64,000 bases of DNA from Brienomyrus brachyistius (GCF_023856365.1 NC_064555.1:17990254-18054253); one strand, 5' to 3'. Counted from the stretch's first letter, positions 12,201 through 25,347 are shown. Notes: generated from the letters alone by a model not told the origin. A program made the numbers and translations.

Positions 12201-13107
12201 CTGTGTCAATGAGCAAAATCAAATCAAATCCAGGGACAGATTTTGGGACAGATCCCAAGTCAAAAGTCAGCCACACACTACATGGGGCCTCCCCGCAAAA
12301 CCAAATCTGTCACAAGAATCACCTCCTAATTTATTTCCTTTGTGGCGAGACCATTCTGCCTCCGGCGCTGGCTCTGGCCAGGTTCTAACGGGCTCATCTG
12401 TCCCGTCGGCAGAAGACTGGGGGGCACATCGTCAGTGAAAGAAATATGAGTGAGAAGGAGGCAACTGCAGCTTTAATGAAGAATGAGCACTCTTCCTTAA
12501 AGGGACGGGAGCCTCAAGCGAGAGCTATTTAAAGGGGTGGCAAAATGTAGGGCTGTATTTAAAGGGGTGAAGGGACAGTGTCTGCACATAGGAAGGTGGA
12601 GAGCCTTTAAAGGGGCAGTAATTGCTGAGATTTTGAGGCGAGATAGTGAGCTCTGCTCCCTGAGTCTTGAAGTGTTTAAAGAATGCACAATGATTAGCGT
12701 TTGTTTCCCAGCTGAGTCAGCGGCTGAGGGTCCCGTTTTACTCTGCCAATGGCAGGACCCCCATCAGGCACAGCAGGGAGCTCTCTGTCTCCTCCCGGGC
12801 TCATGTCACGGACAAACCAGCCAGCCCAAAAATCCCTGACAGACAAACACTTATCGCCACATTTTGGATGAGACGCGTTCCTCTGCCCCGCCAGTTATTT
12901 TCTTTTTTCATATGCAGGTGTGAATTTCTCACCTTCTGCTCGGCTCGGAAACGTAACGTGGGAATTGAAAGAGGCCGACGTTCTGGCAGCGCTGACTGTC
13001 ACCCCCCCGGAAGGACAGCTCCCGTGCTGCAATGGGCACAAAGGCAGGGCTGCTAAACAGCGGCAGCTCAAACGTAGTAGAGGGGCGCTCCGACATGCCT
13101 CCAGGGC
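9286..13107. other. intergenic stretch without supported gene
   Basis: Poly(C) tracts at 10074-10088 and 11436-11453. AT-rich unique sequence at 10165-10350. A GC-rich block at 10840-11175 is open in three frames on both strands, but no known protein is recognised and no splice structure is convincing. Confidence 0.5.
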
Positions 13108-13250
13108 ATCTGCTCTGGCTCTCCCTGGTTCTGCTCTGGCTCTCTCTGGTTCTGTTCTGGTTCTCCCTGGGTCTGTATGGTTTCCCCTGGTTCTCTCCAG
13201 ATCTCTGGTTCTCCCTGTTTCTCTCTGGTTCTCCTTGTTTCTTCCAAGCC
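13108..13250. repeat. pyrimidine-rich tandem repeat
   Basis: Repeats of CTCTGGTTCTCCCTGGTTCTG-like units of 18-24 bp on the plus strand. They create a spurious Leu/Ser/Phe-rich ORF on plus and a Glu/Gln-rich one on minus. Confidence 0.8.
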
Positions 13251-14104
13251 AGTCCAGGTTGGGGACAAAAGTCTTTTTTTCCCCTGCTTAACTGGCCACC
13301 AGACCTTTAATTATAGAGGATCTGTATGTGTCCTGCTGCAGCAGGGACTGTCATGGTGACTGACGCAGGTGCAGCCGCAGGCAGGTGGCAGGAGCTCAAC
13401 ACACCCTCCGCTATCCGATTTTCGGCACCCTGCTGCACTGCCAGAAGATGTGGAGATGCTCAGGGCTTCAGAACAATCAAAACACGAGGAAGTAATGTGA
13501 ATTAAAGACCAAAGGCTAAAACGGTGGCTGCGAAGGTTTTCTGAGAAACATTGATTGTCTGGAATCTGCTCTGCCACTGGCCAGCAGGGGGCAGTAAAGC
13601 AATAATGCAGATGTAAAGGAACACACTGTGCCCACAGGGGTCTATTAATGCAGTTTCTGTTAGTGTTTATGAACAGTGGATCTATTAGTATGAAAGAGTA
13701 TCTCTAGGATAACATTTACCCAAGCATTGTAAAGCCTCCTGTGTACAATAAGCTGCAGCCATTTGCTTTTCCTCTTTCACATCAATATTTTCCGTATTTT
13801 TACTGTCTGTGAAAACTTTCTAGCAAAGAGGTTTTGGAAGCACTAACAGCTCTCCCCACCGACATGTACCGGCTGCTTGAGCGAAGGCATTTTCCTGTTT
13901 CTTTGACAGATGGCTAGACAATGAACCGTGCAAGAAAGCTCAAAGCTCATTTTAATGTCCACACTGGGAATGACCATTTGCTTTTTTGTTCCAAAGCCAT
14001 GTACGTGTGTAAGACATAGAGTCATAGTGAGCGCTCTGGTGATACGTTCGTGCGGTTACAGCGACGCCCATTTACAATGATCTCATTCACTCTCCTTGGT
14101 CTTC

Positions 14105-14500
14105 CCTCCTGTCCTGTTGCTGACTCAGCCTCCAATCAGCAGCCTTCTCTCCTGCCCTGTGGGAGGCCCAGTCTCCAATGAACAGTCTTCTCTAGTGTCC
14201 TGTGGCCGACTCAGCCTCCAATCAGCAGCCTTCTCTCCTGTCCTGTGGCCGACTCAGCCTCCAATCAGCAGCCTTCTCTCCTGTCCTGTGGCCGACTCAG
14301 CCTCCAATCAGCAGCCTTCTCTCCTGCCCTGTGGCTAACTCAGCCTGCAATGAGCAGCCTTCTCTCCTGCCCTGTGGGAGGCCCAGTCTCCAATGAACAG
14401 TCTTCTCTCCACCCCTGTGGCCGACTCAGCCTCCAATCAGCAGCCTTCTCTCCTGCCCTGTGGCTGACTCATTCTCCAATGAGCAGCATTCCCTTCTGCC
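14105..14500. repeat. 43-bp minisatellite, about 9 copies, CCAAT-containing
   Basis: Unit GTGGCCGACTCAGCCTCCAA then TCAGCAGCCTTCTCTCCTG. Most copies keep CCAATCAGC; variants read CCAATGAAC or GCAATGAGC. Because 43 is not a multiple of 3, the same peptide repeats in successive frames, so the ORFs here are artefacts of the array. Confidence 0.95.
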
Positions 14501-14660
14501 TGGTACCGGAAGTTGGCTCATTACACAAAAGCCCACCCACTTGGCAAGCAAAGGCTTCCAGGCTGACATCCACTAATTTACTGACAAGATCTTAAGCTCA
14601 CTGTCTCACTGTGCTAATGATCCTTTGAATCTTTTTTTTTATTAATCTGTATTCAATATA

Positions 14661-14789
14661 TGCCCTGCGATGGGCTGGCCCCCCATCCTGGGTTGTTCCC
14701 TGCCTCGTGCCCATAGCTTCCGGGATAGGCTCCGGAACCCCCGCGACCCAGTAGTATAAGCGGGTTGGAAAATGGATGGATGGATGGAT
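14661..14789 (+). mobile_element. SINE with L2-type 3' tail, flanked by a 12-bp TSD
   Basis: Body GCCCTGCGATGGGCTGGC ... GGGATAGGCTCCGGAACC ... GACCCAGTAGTATAAGCGGG, tail (GGAT)n. GTATTCAATATA occurs at both edges (14649-14660 and 14790-14801). This is a 5'-truncated retrotransposed copy of the fish SINE/L2-tail family, also present at 56.2 kb. Confidence 0.9.
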
Positions 14790-16079
14790 GTATTCAATAT
14801 AAATGTAGCAGTTGATCACCTTACAGAGTAGTTTTTTTTACTGTTTCTTTTACCAATTCTTGTTCTTTTTACAATCATCTGATTAAAAATGTGGCACCTG
14901 AAATAAAATCTGATGACATGTTTATCACGGTGTCACTGCACAGAGCAAAGTCAGCCAGCTCTTGCTGTGACCATCCTCTGCTGCTTCCTGATAAGGTCAC
15001 TTGTCACACAGTCACTGACCCGGCTCAATGGGCATCACGTCTCAGATCGGAGTGCGTCAGGGCCATGCACAACCCGCGCAGCGGAGAAGCCAGTGTTTTG
15101 AACACACCGACATGTAGACACTTTGTAGCACAGAGTGCTCATTTCAAGAACATGACTCAACTATTTACTTTTTCTTCTTCTTAAAGGAAACATGCTGTTC
15201 CATAGCCTTGCGCCTAAGCAACAGCAAGGAAAAGCCATGAAAATTACAGGGATGGTGAAAGAAAACAAAAGTTTTGAGTAACATGCACCCCAGTGCTTAA
15301 AATATCACATATAAACATGTGACTCAATTAGAGGCAGAGCCACAGCTGCTGCCAATGGTCAGGCTTGTGGAGATCACATGACCAGAGCATGAGTGCCTCT
15401 GATTCGCTGCTGCTCTCAGCATTAAGTCAGGCTGAATGTTCTGTGTTGATGTGAAACACTTGTCACTAAAAACCATTTTGCAGCACGCAGGGTGTTTGTG
15501 TAATAGATTGCATTTGTGGGCCCTTTGCCTCATCATTTATCAGGACGACCACTAATCAGGAGAGGGAAGTTCTGCCCAGGCTATGGTGACATTATGATGG
15601 CATTACAACTAAGTGGCTGATTTGCTACAGGTACCGACCCTCCCCCGCACAGTCACAGGTGATCGGGGTGGAAGCTCTTTTGGACAAATGTCATTTCACA
15701 AAAGCCCCAAAATGAAGCCTTAATTAGGCCCAAAATGCCTGCCTTGGGATGAATGATACACAGGACTGATGTTATTTTTGATTGTTTGAAGGTTTTTGTT
15801 GGTTTTAATACCTTCCGCTGACAGAGAGAGTGACATCATCGGCTGGCTTGCTGATCGATACATTGCCCTTAGCGCCAGAAACCACTCTACATGAGCTACG
15901 ATTCGGTGGGGATGAACTTATCCCCTTGAAAGGCCCCCAACACCCCCACATGCACCCACCTCATCCCCCTGCATGGTTTTGTTCCTTTTCACTTCCCTCT
16001 TCTTGTTCCCTAAAGGTAACCTTTAAGCAGCACAACACCACCACTACTTATCCAGCCAAGTCAAACTCTAAAGGGGTGT

Positions 16080-16530
16080 GAGGCTACATGGACACACGGG
16101 GCAACAAGCTACATGGACATACAGGGGGTGAGGCTATACGGACACAGGGGGCGAGAGGCTACATGGAAAAATGGGGTGTGAGGCTACATGGACATACAGG
16201 GGGTGAGGCTATAAGGACACAGGGGGAAAGAGGCTACATGGAAAAATGGGGTGTGAGGCTATACAGACACATGAGACATGAGGCTACATGGACAAATGGG
16301 GCGAGAGGCTACATGGAAAAACAGGGTGTGGGGCTACATGGACACAGGGGGCGAGAAGCTACATGGACATACAGGGGGTGAGGCTATACGGACACAGAGG
16401 GCGAGAGGCTACATGGAAAAACGGGGTGTGAGGCTACATGCACAGACTCGGGGTGTGAGGCTACATGCACAGACTCGGGGTGTGAGGCTACATGGAAATA
16501 CGGGGTGTGAGGCTACATGAACGCACGAGG
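16080..16530. repeat. 24-27 bp minisatellite, about 18 copies
   Basis: Unit GAGGCTACATGGACACACGG GG with variants ATGGAAAAATGGGGTGT and ATGGACATACAGGGGGT. It gives long but spurious repetitive ORFs. Confidence 0.93.
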
Positions 16531-17345
16531 TGGCCGGCATCTCTGCGAAATAGATCAAACACAAACAGGGCATACAGATCTATATAAGCATACTAAATAG
16601 ATGCAGTGAACACATTTTCAAAAATAATTCAACAAAATATATCCTGGGCAACTAATGCGCTTCAAATATAATTGTGGGTAATTTCTTTCTGAAAATTCTG
16701 ACTCTCTGCAAGCAGGGTTAAAATAAGGTTGGACAGAAGAGAATAATAAAAAAAATGAATTAAAAACAGCTGCCCAACATACAGCCAAATGTAAAAATAA
16801 AAATCCAGGAATGTTTTGACAAATGGGTAACCCTTTGACGTGGCATTTTGTGATAAGGCAGCTGAGGAGACCATATTTCTAAACATAATTTCCTGTAACT
16901 TCACGAAACTCAGCACTTGCAGTTATTAATACCAAAAATTAAAGCCATTTGTATTCCACCACATATTCTATTGTCAGAAATTCAATTTTTCACTTTTTTT
17001 TTATTTGTAATAGTAAGCATGCAGTTGTGATTGGGGATAAGAGATTTCATCTAAATTCATCATGACTGGATATGATATAAATTCAATTGCCTATAGAAGA
17101 ATACAACTGAAAAATGTGAACAAACCAAATAAATAAAATTATTTCATAACTCTAAAGTTATAGTGGAATCCGAATTCTGCAGTGTACCACTTCTACAAAT
17201 TAAAGCATTTTGTAAGTTTGAAATGTGGCCTTTACCATGAAAACATAAATGGGGAATCTAATTAACTGGTACAGACAATAACAAGAGCTTGGTCATCTCT
17301 GGCTTTCTACAGCCAAAGGACACCTCAATATCTCCACCCGTGCGA

Positions 17346-17572
17346 GCCAGCCAGGAGGACAGGGACACTGAGGTGGGTGGACAGGGACACCGAATTTGGA
17401 ACATCCAGCTAATAGAACAGGTCAACAGGGACACTGAACCAGGGGGACAGGGACACTGAGCTGGAAAGATAGGGACACTGATCCAGTGGGACAGAAACAC
17501 AGAGCCGGGCACCTCCAGCCAGGAGGACAGGGACACTGAGCTGGGCACGTCCAGCCAGGGGGACAAGGACTG
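17346..17572. repeat. GGACAGGGACACTGA tandem repeat
   Basis: About eight imperfect copies of a roughly 30-bp unit built on GGACAGGGACACTGAG with CCAGCCAGG spacers. The minus-strand 170-aa ORF across it is low complexity and not supported as a gene. Confidence 0.85.
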
Positions 17573-18299
17573 GTGCCTCAAGAGCCACCCTGCAGGCTTG
17601 CTGCAAGCAAGGTGCACCCTGGGTAATCCCAGCAGGTGCCTGCTGCATTTTAAAACCAGCCCCATTAGAAGATGGCAGAGCCCAGCGAGATGAAGGATAC
17701 AGTCATAGCAGAATAAACAGGAAATCGATGACGGCAGTACAAAGGGGAGGATTTGTGTTGGCGTTTTCACTCACTACTCATATTTCTGTTTATTTTCAGC
17801 CTTTTTTTCAGTTTCAAAAGTGTAAACCTAACCTTCGGATTGTGTAACAACTGTTGCACCCCCCCCCCTCCCAAAAAAAAAAAAAAAAAAAAAAACTGAT
17901 AAAAGTATAAGCAAGCGTTAGTGTGTGGGAGGGGGGGCTGTTAGGTTGCACTTACCACCCACACTTGCTGCAGCCCCCCTTTGCAATCAGGCACAGTTCC
18001 AACACTCCCCACCCCCCCAACCATCAGCCCAAGACACTCAGAAGGGCTTGTTTTCTATTTGCCTGCAGTCAAAAATACATATTTCTTGAACCACTCTTAA
18101 AATACAGGATTGCATTCCCAGCAAAGAGAAGCAGAAAATGGTTAAGGGCACTCAGATGATCTGCCAATGAAACAGTAACAAAATAAAATCTTCACATCCT
18201 GAATTGTACTCTATGGTCCTTTTTGTCATGGTAACAAAATCTATTAATAAACTGAGGTTACACAGACTGTATCATTTCATTCATCTGACTCCTTAGCAT

Positions 18300-18450
18300 A
18301 TACCCAGGTTAAGGCTGAGAGGGTCTGCGGCTGGATAGGTTGCAAGACCAAGGTAGGCAAATACGGTACATACATACCCTATGGGCAATTTAGAGATAAC
18401 AGCCAAACTGCTGGAATGAAGCGAGAGGAAACAAGAGCATCTAGCAAGTC
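18300..18450. repeat. degraded SINE-like fragment
   Basis: Contains CCCTATGGGCAATTTAGAGA and GAGAGGAAAC, short signatures of an old fish SINE body. Identification rests on these phrases only. Confidence 0.35.
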
Positions 18451-19164
18451 ACTACACATACAGGGCTAATGTAAGAAGATCTGTGATTTTATCCTCACCT
18501 GAGCAAAAGTAATTCACAAAGTAAGTAACAAAACACCTTATATTGCATAGTATATTTTTTGTTTTTATGTAATCTGTATGTAATCATGTAATGTAACCAG
18601 TGTAAGAGAAAAGTAAACACCAGCACACAAACTTTCTAAAATACTGACTTGAGCTACTTTGTTATTTTATATCTTTCTGAAATACAGCAATAAACTGTCT
18701 TCTAAATACGGCTGATTATTAGATAAACAAAGCGAATGATGAACACTGGTATCATTTAACATCAACACAATTGCGTCGGGTTAGGTGTCTAACCAGCTTT
18801 TTCGCGTGCGTTCGCAGAAATAGGTGAAGCGTCTACCGCCTTTGCTCCGTGCGGTTTCCGTTCGTTTCCCTGACTGAAAACAAAAAAGAAAGTTAAAAGT
18901 AGGTTGCTGCCTGCCCAGAGAAGGTTACGCGTGCACATTAGTGAGATCACTTATGCATGATATTTATGGAGAAGATATCAGCAATAAAATCAGGTTAATC
19001 AAATTTTTGTCCGACAATGAAGGTAATCAGAATTCAAATAATAAATGTGACAATAATAATAAAACATTGACTTCCATTCGCAAATTAGCATATATTCTGT
19101 CTTGGACCGCAGTTCTCCGATTACAGACTCCAGCAATAAAGGTTTTTTTGTGACGGAAATTGTA

Positions 19165-19500
19165 TCATAACCTTATTAAATCTGAGATCTGGCACAGGTG
19201 TCGAGAGACCAAGCTAATAAGGAAACAGTCGAAGTGTCTGGGAGTTTAGAGGCGGGCGAGAGTACGGCGGCTCGCGCGGAGGGCTCCCGTCGCGAGCTGC
19301 GATAGCGCGCTGCCTCGTTCATTATTTCGAATCCCCCAAAGAGCGCGCGCTGATGGCGGGGGAGGCGACGTTGTCATGGTGACCCCGAGCCTCGTGCTTC
19401 CTCCCGTCAGTCAAAAACATCGCAATTTCAGCACTCAAGTCGGGGAGGAAGAAGAAGGTGAATGCGATTTAGACCAATTTAGACGAGTCCCAGCTCTTAA
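19165..19500. promoter_or_regulatory. isolated CpG island, candidate promoter
   Basis: Dense CpG (roughly 30 in 250 bp by eye) in AT-rich surroundings, without tandem repetition. Includes GCGCGCGCTGATGGCGGGGG and an RFX X-box-like GTTGTCATGGTGAC (19370-19383). A plus-strand donor-like AAGAAG|GTGAATG follows near 19459. No coding exon is recognised nearby; it may serve a noncoding RNA or a gene whose exons lie outside the window. Confidence 0.5.
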
Positions 19501-20079
19501 AACAATGAAGCCGCCGTGGTCTGTTAAATAACTTTACTTCCAACAGTTTTCACTAGGATAACACAGCTACTTATTATTTATGCTAAACGACACAGCGGCC
19601 GCAGCATCACTTTATAACTGGGTTCCTCCTCACATCTCTTAGCCAGTTAATGTCGGAGTTGTGTTTAGCCTCATGACCTTACATTTAGACGTTTGAGTTA
19701 GATTAATTGTTGGTGGATGAATGAATCGTTCATGAAAAACGGCATTCCTGAAAAAGAGCCACCCTCACAAATTACCTCAGCAATCTCAGCGACACTTCCT
19801 TTGTTGGCATTCTGCTAGTCATTTGTGCCGCCTTTCATGTGTATATTACCAACGCTATCATTATACTATATGATACTAAAGTCTAAGGGTCTCTTGTAAC
19901 TATGTTATTTTATTTAAGGTTACTTGCTTGTTTATTATGACAGAGAAGTTATAAACATGGATAATGAATTAGACCTTAACTGGGTGATTATGTCACATAT
20001 AAATTACTTTATGCGACTATTTAACACTTGTCAAAGACTTATACTGCTACCTGATATCTGATAAGCCGAAATGGAAATG

Positions 20080-20109
20080 CAAATTTCCCACCTGTGGGAC
20101 TAATAAAGG

Positions 20110-20140
<31 letters not shown>

Positions 20141-20215
20141 TATCTTATCTTATCTTATCTTATCTTATCTTATCTTATCTTATCTGATCTTATCTGATCT
20201 CATCTTATCTTATTT
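20080..20215. repeat. retroelement 3' tail with (TTATC)n
   Basis: AAATTTCCCACCTGTGGGAC then TAATAAAGGC leads straight into about 20 TTATC pentamers (20111-20214). This is the usual 3' end of a fish non-LTR/SINE family. Confidence 0.7.
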
Positions 20216-21251
20216 TGGTGAAGATTAAACAGACATTCATATTCCTAAGTAACAGCCCTGCATCCTGTGTACTTCCTACATTATGAATGAACCATAGAGG
20301 ATGATGCTTCCATTCAGAGGCGTCATGTATGGCTGATGGTACAGGTGTAATGCTAAGCATTTTCTCCCCCACAGTCAGTATTGCTATAAATATTCTGTCT
20401 ACTCTTACCCAGCTCCTCGGCCCACTGGAATTTACCGAGTGATTCATATTTTTTTCAGATTGGGGGAAATTGTTTTTCATGCATGACGGCAAGCACTGTA
20501 AGCAAAGTTAAACTCCTTTAATATCATGTAGAAGAAATACAAGCTCGGGCATAACAATGTATAGATTGAAAAACCTGCGGGAAATGTTGAGCCCCCCCTG
20601 CCAAGCTGGTATGGCTCCGGGCAGATATTGCAGTCTCACGGTGACGATCATGGCGTTATTAATTTTGTGGCGTGCACTGAGAGACGTTACAAGCTAAAGT
20701 GCTCTAATTGCCCCGGTGGAAGTGTAGGTTGAGGAACACGTATATTCCCCCTGTGGCCCCCAAGCCAGAGTTTTAGCTCCTCCCCCTTGGGGCTGTGGCC
20801 CAATCAGGCGGCCTCCTCTCGCTCGTCACCGCATGCACCCATGCGGAGGCGGCACAGGCTGGCGTTCTGCTCCTGGGCATCCAGAATATTGCTGTCAACC
20901 CACAAGAGCTGTGTGCTCGGCTTATCAGATATCAGGTAGCGGTTTAAGTCTTTGACAAAGCAGGGTAGGCATCCCACACATGCACCGGTATGTCATGTCG
21001 TTAGTGGTCCATTACGAGCACCAAATTACACAGTAATTAGAGCAGTGCAGCCCCAGTGTACCGCCTGTAATATGTACAGTAACACACCGCTCGGCGTTCG
21101 GAGGTGGGAGTCAAGGCCGAGTGTTAAATAGGTGGAGTTTGCTTAGATGATTAGCCGCAGATCGTGACTAGAGCTGTGGTGGAGTATGAGCTTTACTAGG
21201 TCTATCCAAATGCCTGAAAGTCACTGCATTCAAATGGCAGATCCTGAATAT

Positions 21252-21252
<1 letters not shown>

Positions 21253-21309
<57 letters not shown>
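21253..21309. repeat. (GT)n microsatellite
   Basis: About 28 GT dinucleotides without interruption. Confidence 0.97.
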
Positions 21310-21310
<1 letters not shown>

Positions 21311-23864
21311 CAGCACATACCAATAATGCTGGGGGTCTAGCATTCACCTCTCTCTGCTGTCGGAGTGACGACTTCCGTTTGCTTATATGTGTGGTTGTTT
21401 AAGTGAATGAAAATATGATCATTGCACTGAATGTTTGCCGAGTTCGGTGTGGATGTGTGTGTGCTGTGATTCAGGGCTGTGTTTGAGGGGGTTGTGTGCC
21501 GGGGGGGGGGGGGGGGGGGGTTACGTGTTTAACAGGTGTCCCAGAAACCCCCTGACCGGAGCTGCTGTCTGGCTGTCCTCTCAGAAACAGCAAGCAGGAC
21601 GGCAGGAGGCCCGGTGAACTGCGAACGGGGCACCATGCCAGCCTAGACCTGGTGCCGACCCGGTGGGGCATCGCCCACGCAATTTGACTTTCCAAGGAAC
21701 GGCGTCCTTCACACGCTGCACGGTCTTAGAGCCAGGGGTCTATGCCAGGTATGTGTGCCAGGTGTGTGTGTGTGTGTGTGCCCAGGTATGTGTCCATGTG
21801 TGCTCTCTCTGCTGTACGTAGCCTGGTGAGAGCTGTCCTCTCCTGCTGTGGACTGAGACGACTGCACATATTCAGCACAGTGGAATATAAACAAACAGGC
21901 TGTGCATTATAATACATTTGATTTTCACTCAACAATGTGCATATTGTTTCTTGGTCAGTGAGGTGGCGCAAACAACCGTTTGAAATCGTTTTCTGAAACA
22001 TACAGCAACAGCACTAATGAAACAGAGCAGTGCCCCACCTCTCAGGCGAATCTTGAGCGCTTCGGCCGGCTTGTTCCCGACTACCATGTGAAAACACTGC
22101 TATAGAATGGGCCCGGTTCAGAGTCGGGCCTGGTTCAGAATCTGGATTTACCTGCTATAGGGTTGCTTGTTATATAATAAATGCATTTATCTCCACATCC
22201 TTCATAAAGTATCCTTCTTACGCCAAACCGTTATTTCATATTTCATAAAATGTAAAAATAAAAACAATTTAACATGTAAATTTGAGGTATTGCCTAGACA
22301 TATGCGTCTTTCTCATTCAGAGTGAGACATTTCCCTTGTTATTAATGTGTCCGTGTAGCTGGTGACTCACGGCCCGTAGCTGCCTTTCATTTACGCCGCC
22401 GCTGACACACTCCTTCATCTTGCCATTTTTTCTCCTCAGTTACGTAACGTCCAACATGAAAGGTGGAGGCGCATGGAGGCTCCTGTTCTCACCTTCCATT
22501 CCATTGTTTTCCTGCTCATTTTCTCATTACTAAGCTACTGTGTCGAAACGTACCCCGGTTACAGGACCTAGGAATAACTACACGTGAACTCAGCAAGGTC
22601 AAGTGAAGCAGCTAAGAAACTCCGCTTGTTAATGAAAGCCTGTAGGTTTACGTCCCAAAGCGGGTGAGGCTGTTGTGCCTTTTAGCGAGGTGCCGGCTTT
22701 ATCTATTTGTACAAATCAATAGAAAAACAAATACCCTCTGGAGGCACTTTATTAGGCACAGCAGTCAGAATCTGGGCACGTGCTAACAGGTTCAGGAGGT
22801 TTGGCTGTGGTCTGACCAGGCTTTGGAAGGTATTAAGCCATTGGGAATGCAGTGCAATTACTAATAGAGCTGAGTGGCGCTACTGCAGGGAGGATAAGAG
22901 GTTTGTGGTGTCAGGCCGAGGAGATGCGGGGGGTTGGAGGTGCAGTCTGGGTCAAGTTTGCCAAGTCCGTGCCGGGCTCCTCTAGAATGGAGGAAGGAGG
23001 AAATGAGGTTTAGAGAGGGGAAGAAGGGCAGGTGGGGGTTGAGGCCGGTGCTCCCCAGCGTCCAATGAGGCCTGGGCTTCTCCTCACCTTCCGAGCCTTC
23101 CTGTTTCATCCTCCACCTCCACTCTTCATCCTCAGGCATCCCCCCTAATCAGTGCCTGCTGGCTATGGGCAGCTCAGAGACACCAGGATGTTCTCTCTTT
23201 ATTCCCGTTTATTTGAAGCTTAGAGTTGAGGTTGTGGTCGGTAACCTGTCAGGTGCATTGTGGGATTTTTATTGCTTCAAAATGAAACAGGGTAAAATCT
23301 CAGTCTCATGGCATTTGGACATTTTACATCCTCTCCTGTGAGGGGGAGAGCAGGTAGCTTACACCTACATAAGTAGGCCCCAAATCCCTCAAAATAAGTC
23401 TTGGGTACTTGCTAAATGCTAAGGTAATAGTAACAGCGTTAGTCATCTTAATGTGTTTGGTGAGGCATTCAGCACTCATGAAGCACCTCTGGCAGCAGGT
23501 GGAGCAAAGACCCTAGAAGCACGCTGAGAATGAGGAAGGGTGACAGCGTTCTGTAACATTTTCATTTTCCTACCATGCAAAATTACGGAATGCAACAACA
23601 GCGGGAAGTGGATCGGGCCGGTGGCCATAAAAAATCTACTGAAATTATTTATTTCAAGTTTCAATTTCATTCATTTTATAGTCAGACTGTAAATCTGCCT
23701 GAATCCATTTTTGGTGCACAGAATAAAAAGGAAGCGTTCTCTCTCCCCAGAAAAATGGCTGAGCAAAGCAATTCCAGCAGAGCGACTCAGGCCGGCGTGT
23801 CTCACGTCAGCAGCGGCATTCCGAAGCCACCGAAAACAGGGCCGCCATAATTAAATCAAATTTA

Positions 23865-24095
23865 GCTGGCGGTGGAGTGTCAAATAATGCTTAAAGTGAA
23901 ATTACGTCTCTGTACTTCTAAATCCTGTATTTTTAATGACCTACCATTATACAGAGAGACTGAAGGCAGTAAGTCTGTACGTAAGAAACAATTACGGCTG
24001 CGACTAAGACACATTCACTGGCCGCAGTTAAACTGTACGCTGCACGAGCTAAAGGCTCTTTCTGCCTAATGACAGCTCCCGGTTTAATTACCACC
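23865..24095. other. non-repetitive block, possible conserved noncoding element
   Basis: Unique AT-rich sequence with CAAATAATGCTTAAAGTGAA, AACAATTACGGCTGCGAC and GCCTAATGACAGCTCCCGG TTTAATTA, no repeat signature and no supported ORF. Suggested as an enhancer-like element by composition only. Confidence 0.25.
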
Positions 24096-25296
24096 CAGGC
24101 TGGGCTGTGTGGGTGTGGGAATGGATGTGGGTGTGGTCTCACCTCCAAACTTTTCATTAATAAGCTGTCACCAAAGCATCCTGACAGCTTTTGTCTGATT
24201 GGCTGGGCATCCTGACAGCTCACCTCCGATTAGCCGGCTTCTCTGCCAGCTCGTATCCAATTGGCTTAGTCAAGGAGGGCTGTTTTTTTTCTGCACACTC
24301 AAGATAGAGCGGAGGTGGAAATCTCCAGGAGATGACAGCCATGTGATGGGGGGGCGGTGATGCGAGGGGGGTGGGGGGCTAGGGTGATTGTTTGCTTTGC
24401 AAGAGATTTAATGATTTTGTCAATTAAAGAGCTTCAGACTTGCTAGCATCTGCCGCAGTGTCAGTCGTGCGCCTGCCGGTATCTCAGACGCCTCTCTGAT
24501 TTTTGTCATTTAGGTCGGTGTCTCTGTTCGTCTCCAGTTGGGACGGGTGCCAGTATGGCTCATTCACCAATGCAGGAGGAGCCGGCTTTGAGCAGTTCAC
24601 CTCGCTGTACATTTTATGTAAAACACGCCGGTGTGTCAGTCATTCTGGTGACTGCGATAGCCCCTCCCTCCCCATGCTCCTGCCTACACAAACACGCACA
24701 CAAATGGTGGGCTGGCTCCTTCAATCCTGATGCCTTACTCCGCATTAAATGCCACATTGTGGCCACACTAGTCTCATGTGCAATACTCACACTGTCAAAA
24801 GTTCTCTCTTGCCACTAGGTTCTGAAATTTCATATCCAAAGGTAGATGCTTTGCTCTTATCTTGCTCAGTGCCTTGGCAGAATGAAATTGCAATTGAAGG
24901 TGAGGGATTGACCTCACTGCGGAAGGCATCTGTGTGCGAGACAAACATTCTGCTTCTGTTTCAGGTGTCTTTATCTATACATTCATTTTCTGTCAGTTAA
25001 GTTACTTTGGAAAACAGCGAAAGAAAGCTACGTTTCAAGCTATTCTTGTTCTTAAGATCAATGCAAGGGGTAGGATTCTCAGGCTGTCAAGTCGACCCAA
25101 CAGGCAGCCTGATGAAAACGGATGAGGAAAAAACATCATGGAGCCCACGGCTGCTGTTTTCTTACATCCGATGTTATTAATCTGACAGCCCTGCTGGGAC
25201 AGATGATGTTTTCATAATAATTTTTTTCAAAATTGAAGAACACTCTCCATCACTGTGCTGGGTGTCTCCTTCAGTTACCCCCTCTAACCCCCCTCC

Positions 25297-25347
<51 letters not shown>

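Noticed and set aside
13843..14025. Other isolated ORFs of 60-120 aa across 1-41 kb
   Set aside because: They fit chance expectation for 64 kb in six frames, share no family motifs, and lack consistent splice partners.
14096..14595. Overlapping ORFs with a repeated SNQQPSLLSCGRLSLQSAAF peptide
   Set aside because: A 43-bp repeat makes the same peptide appear in successive frames; it is an array artefact.
16088..16520. Repetitive plus-strand ORFs of 97 and 80 aa (GYMEKWGVRLHGHTGG type)
   Set aside because: They are read through a 24-27 bp minisatellite; no start context, splice sites or family match.
17258..17770. 170-aa minus-strand ORF rich in Ser, Leu, Pro and Val
   Set aside because: Mostly the translation of the GGACAGGGACACTGA tandem repeat; no similarity recognised.
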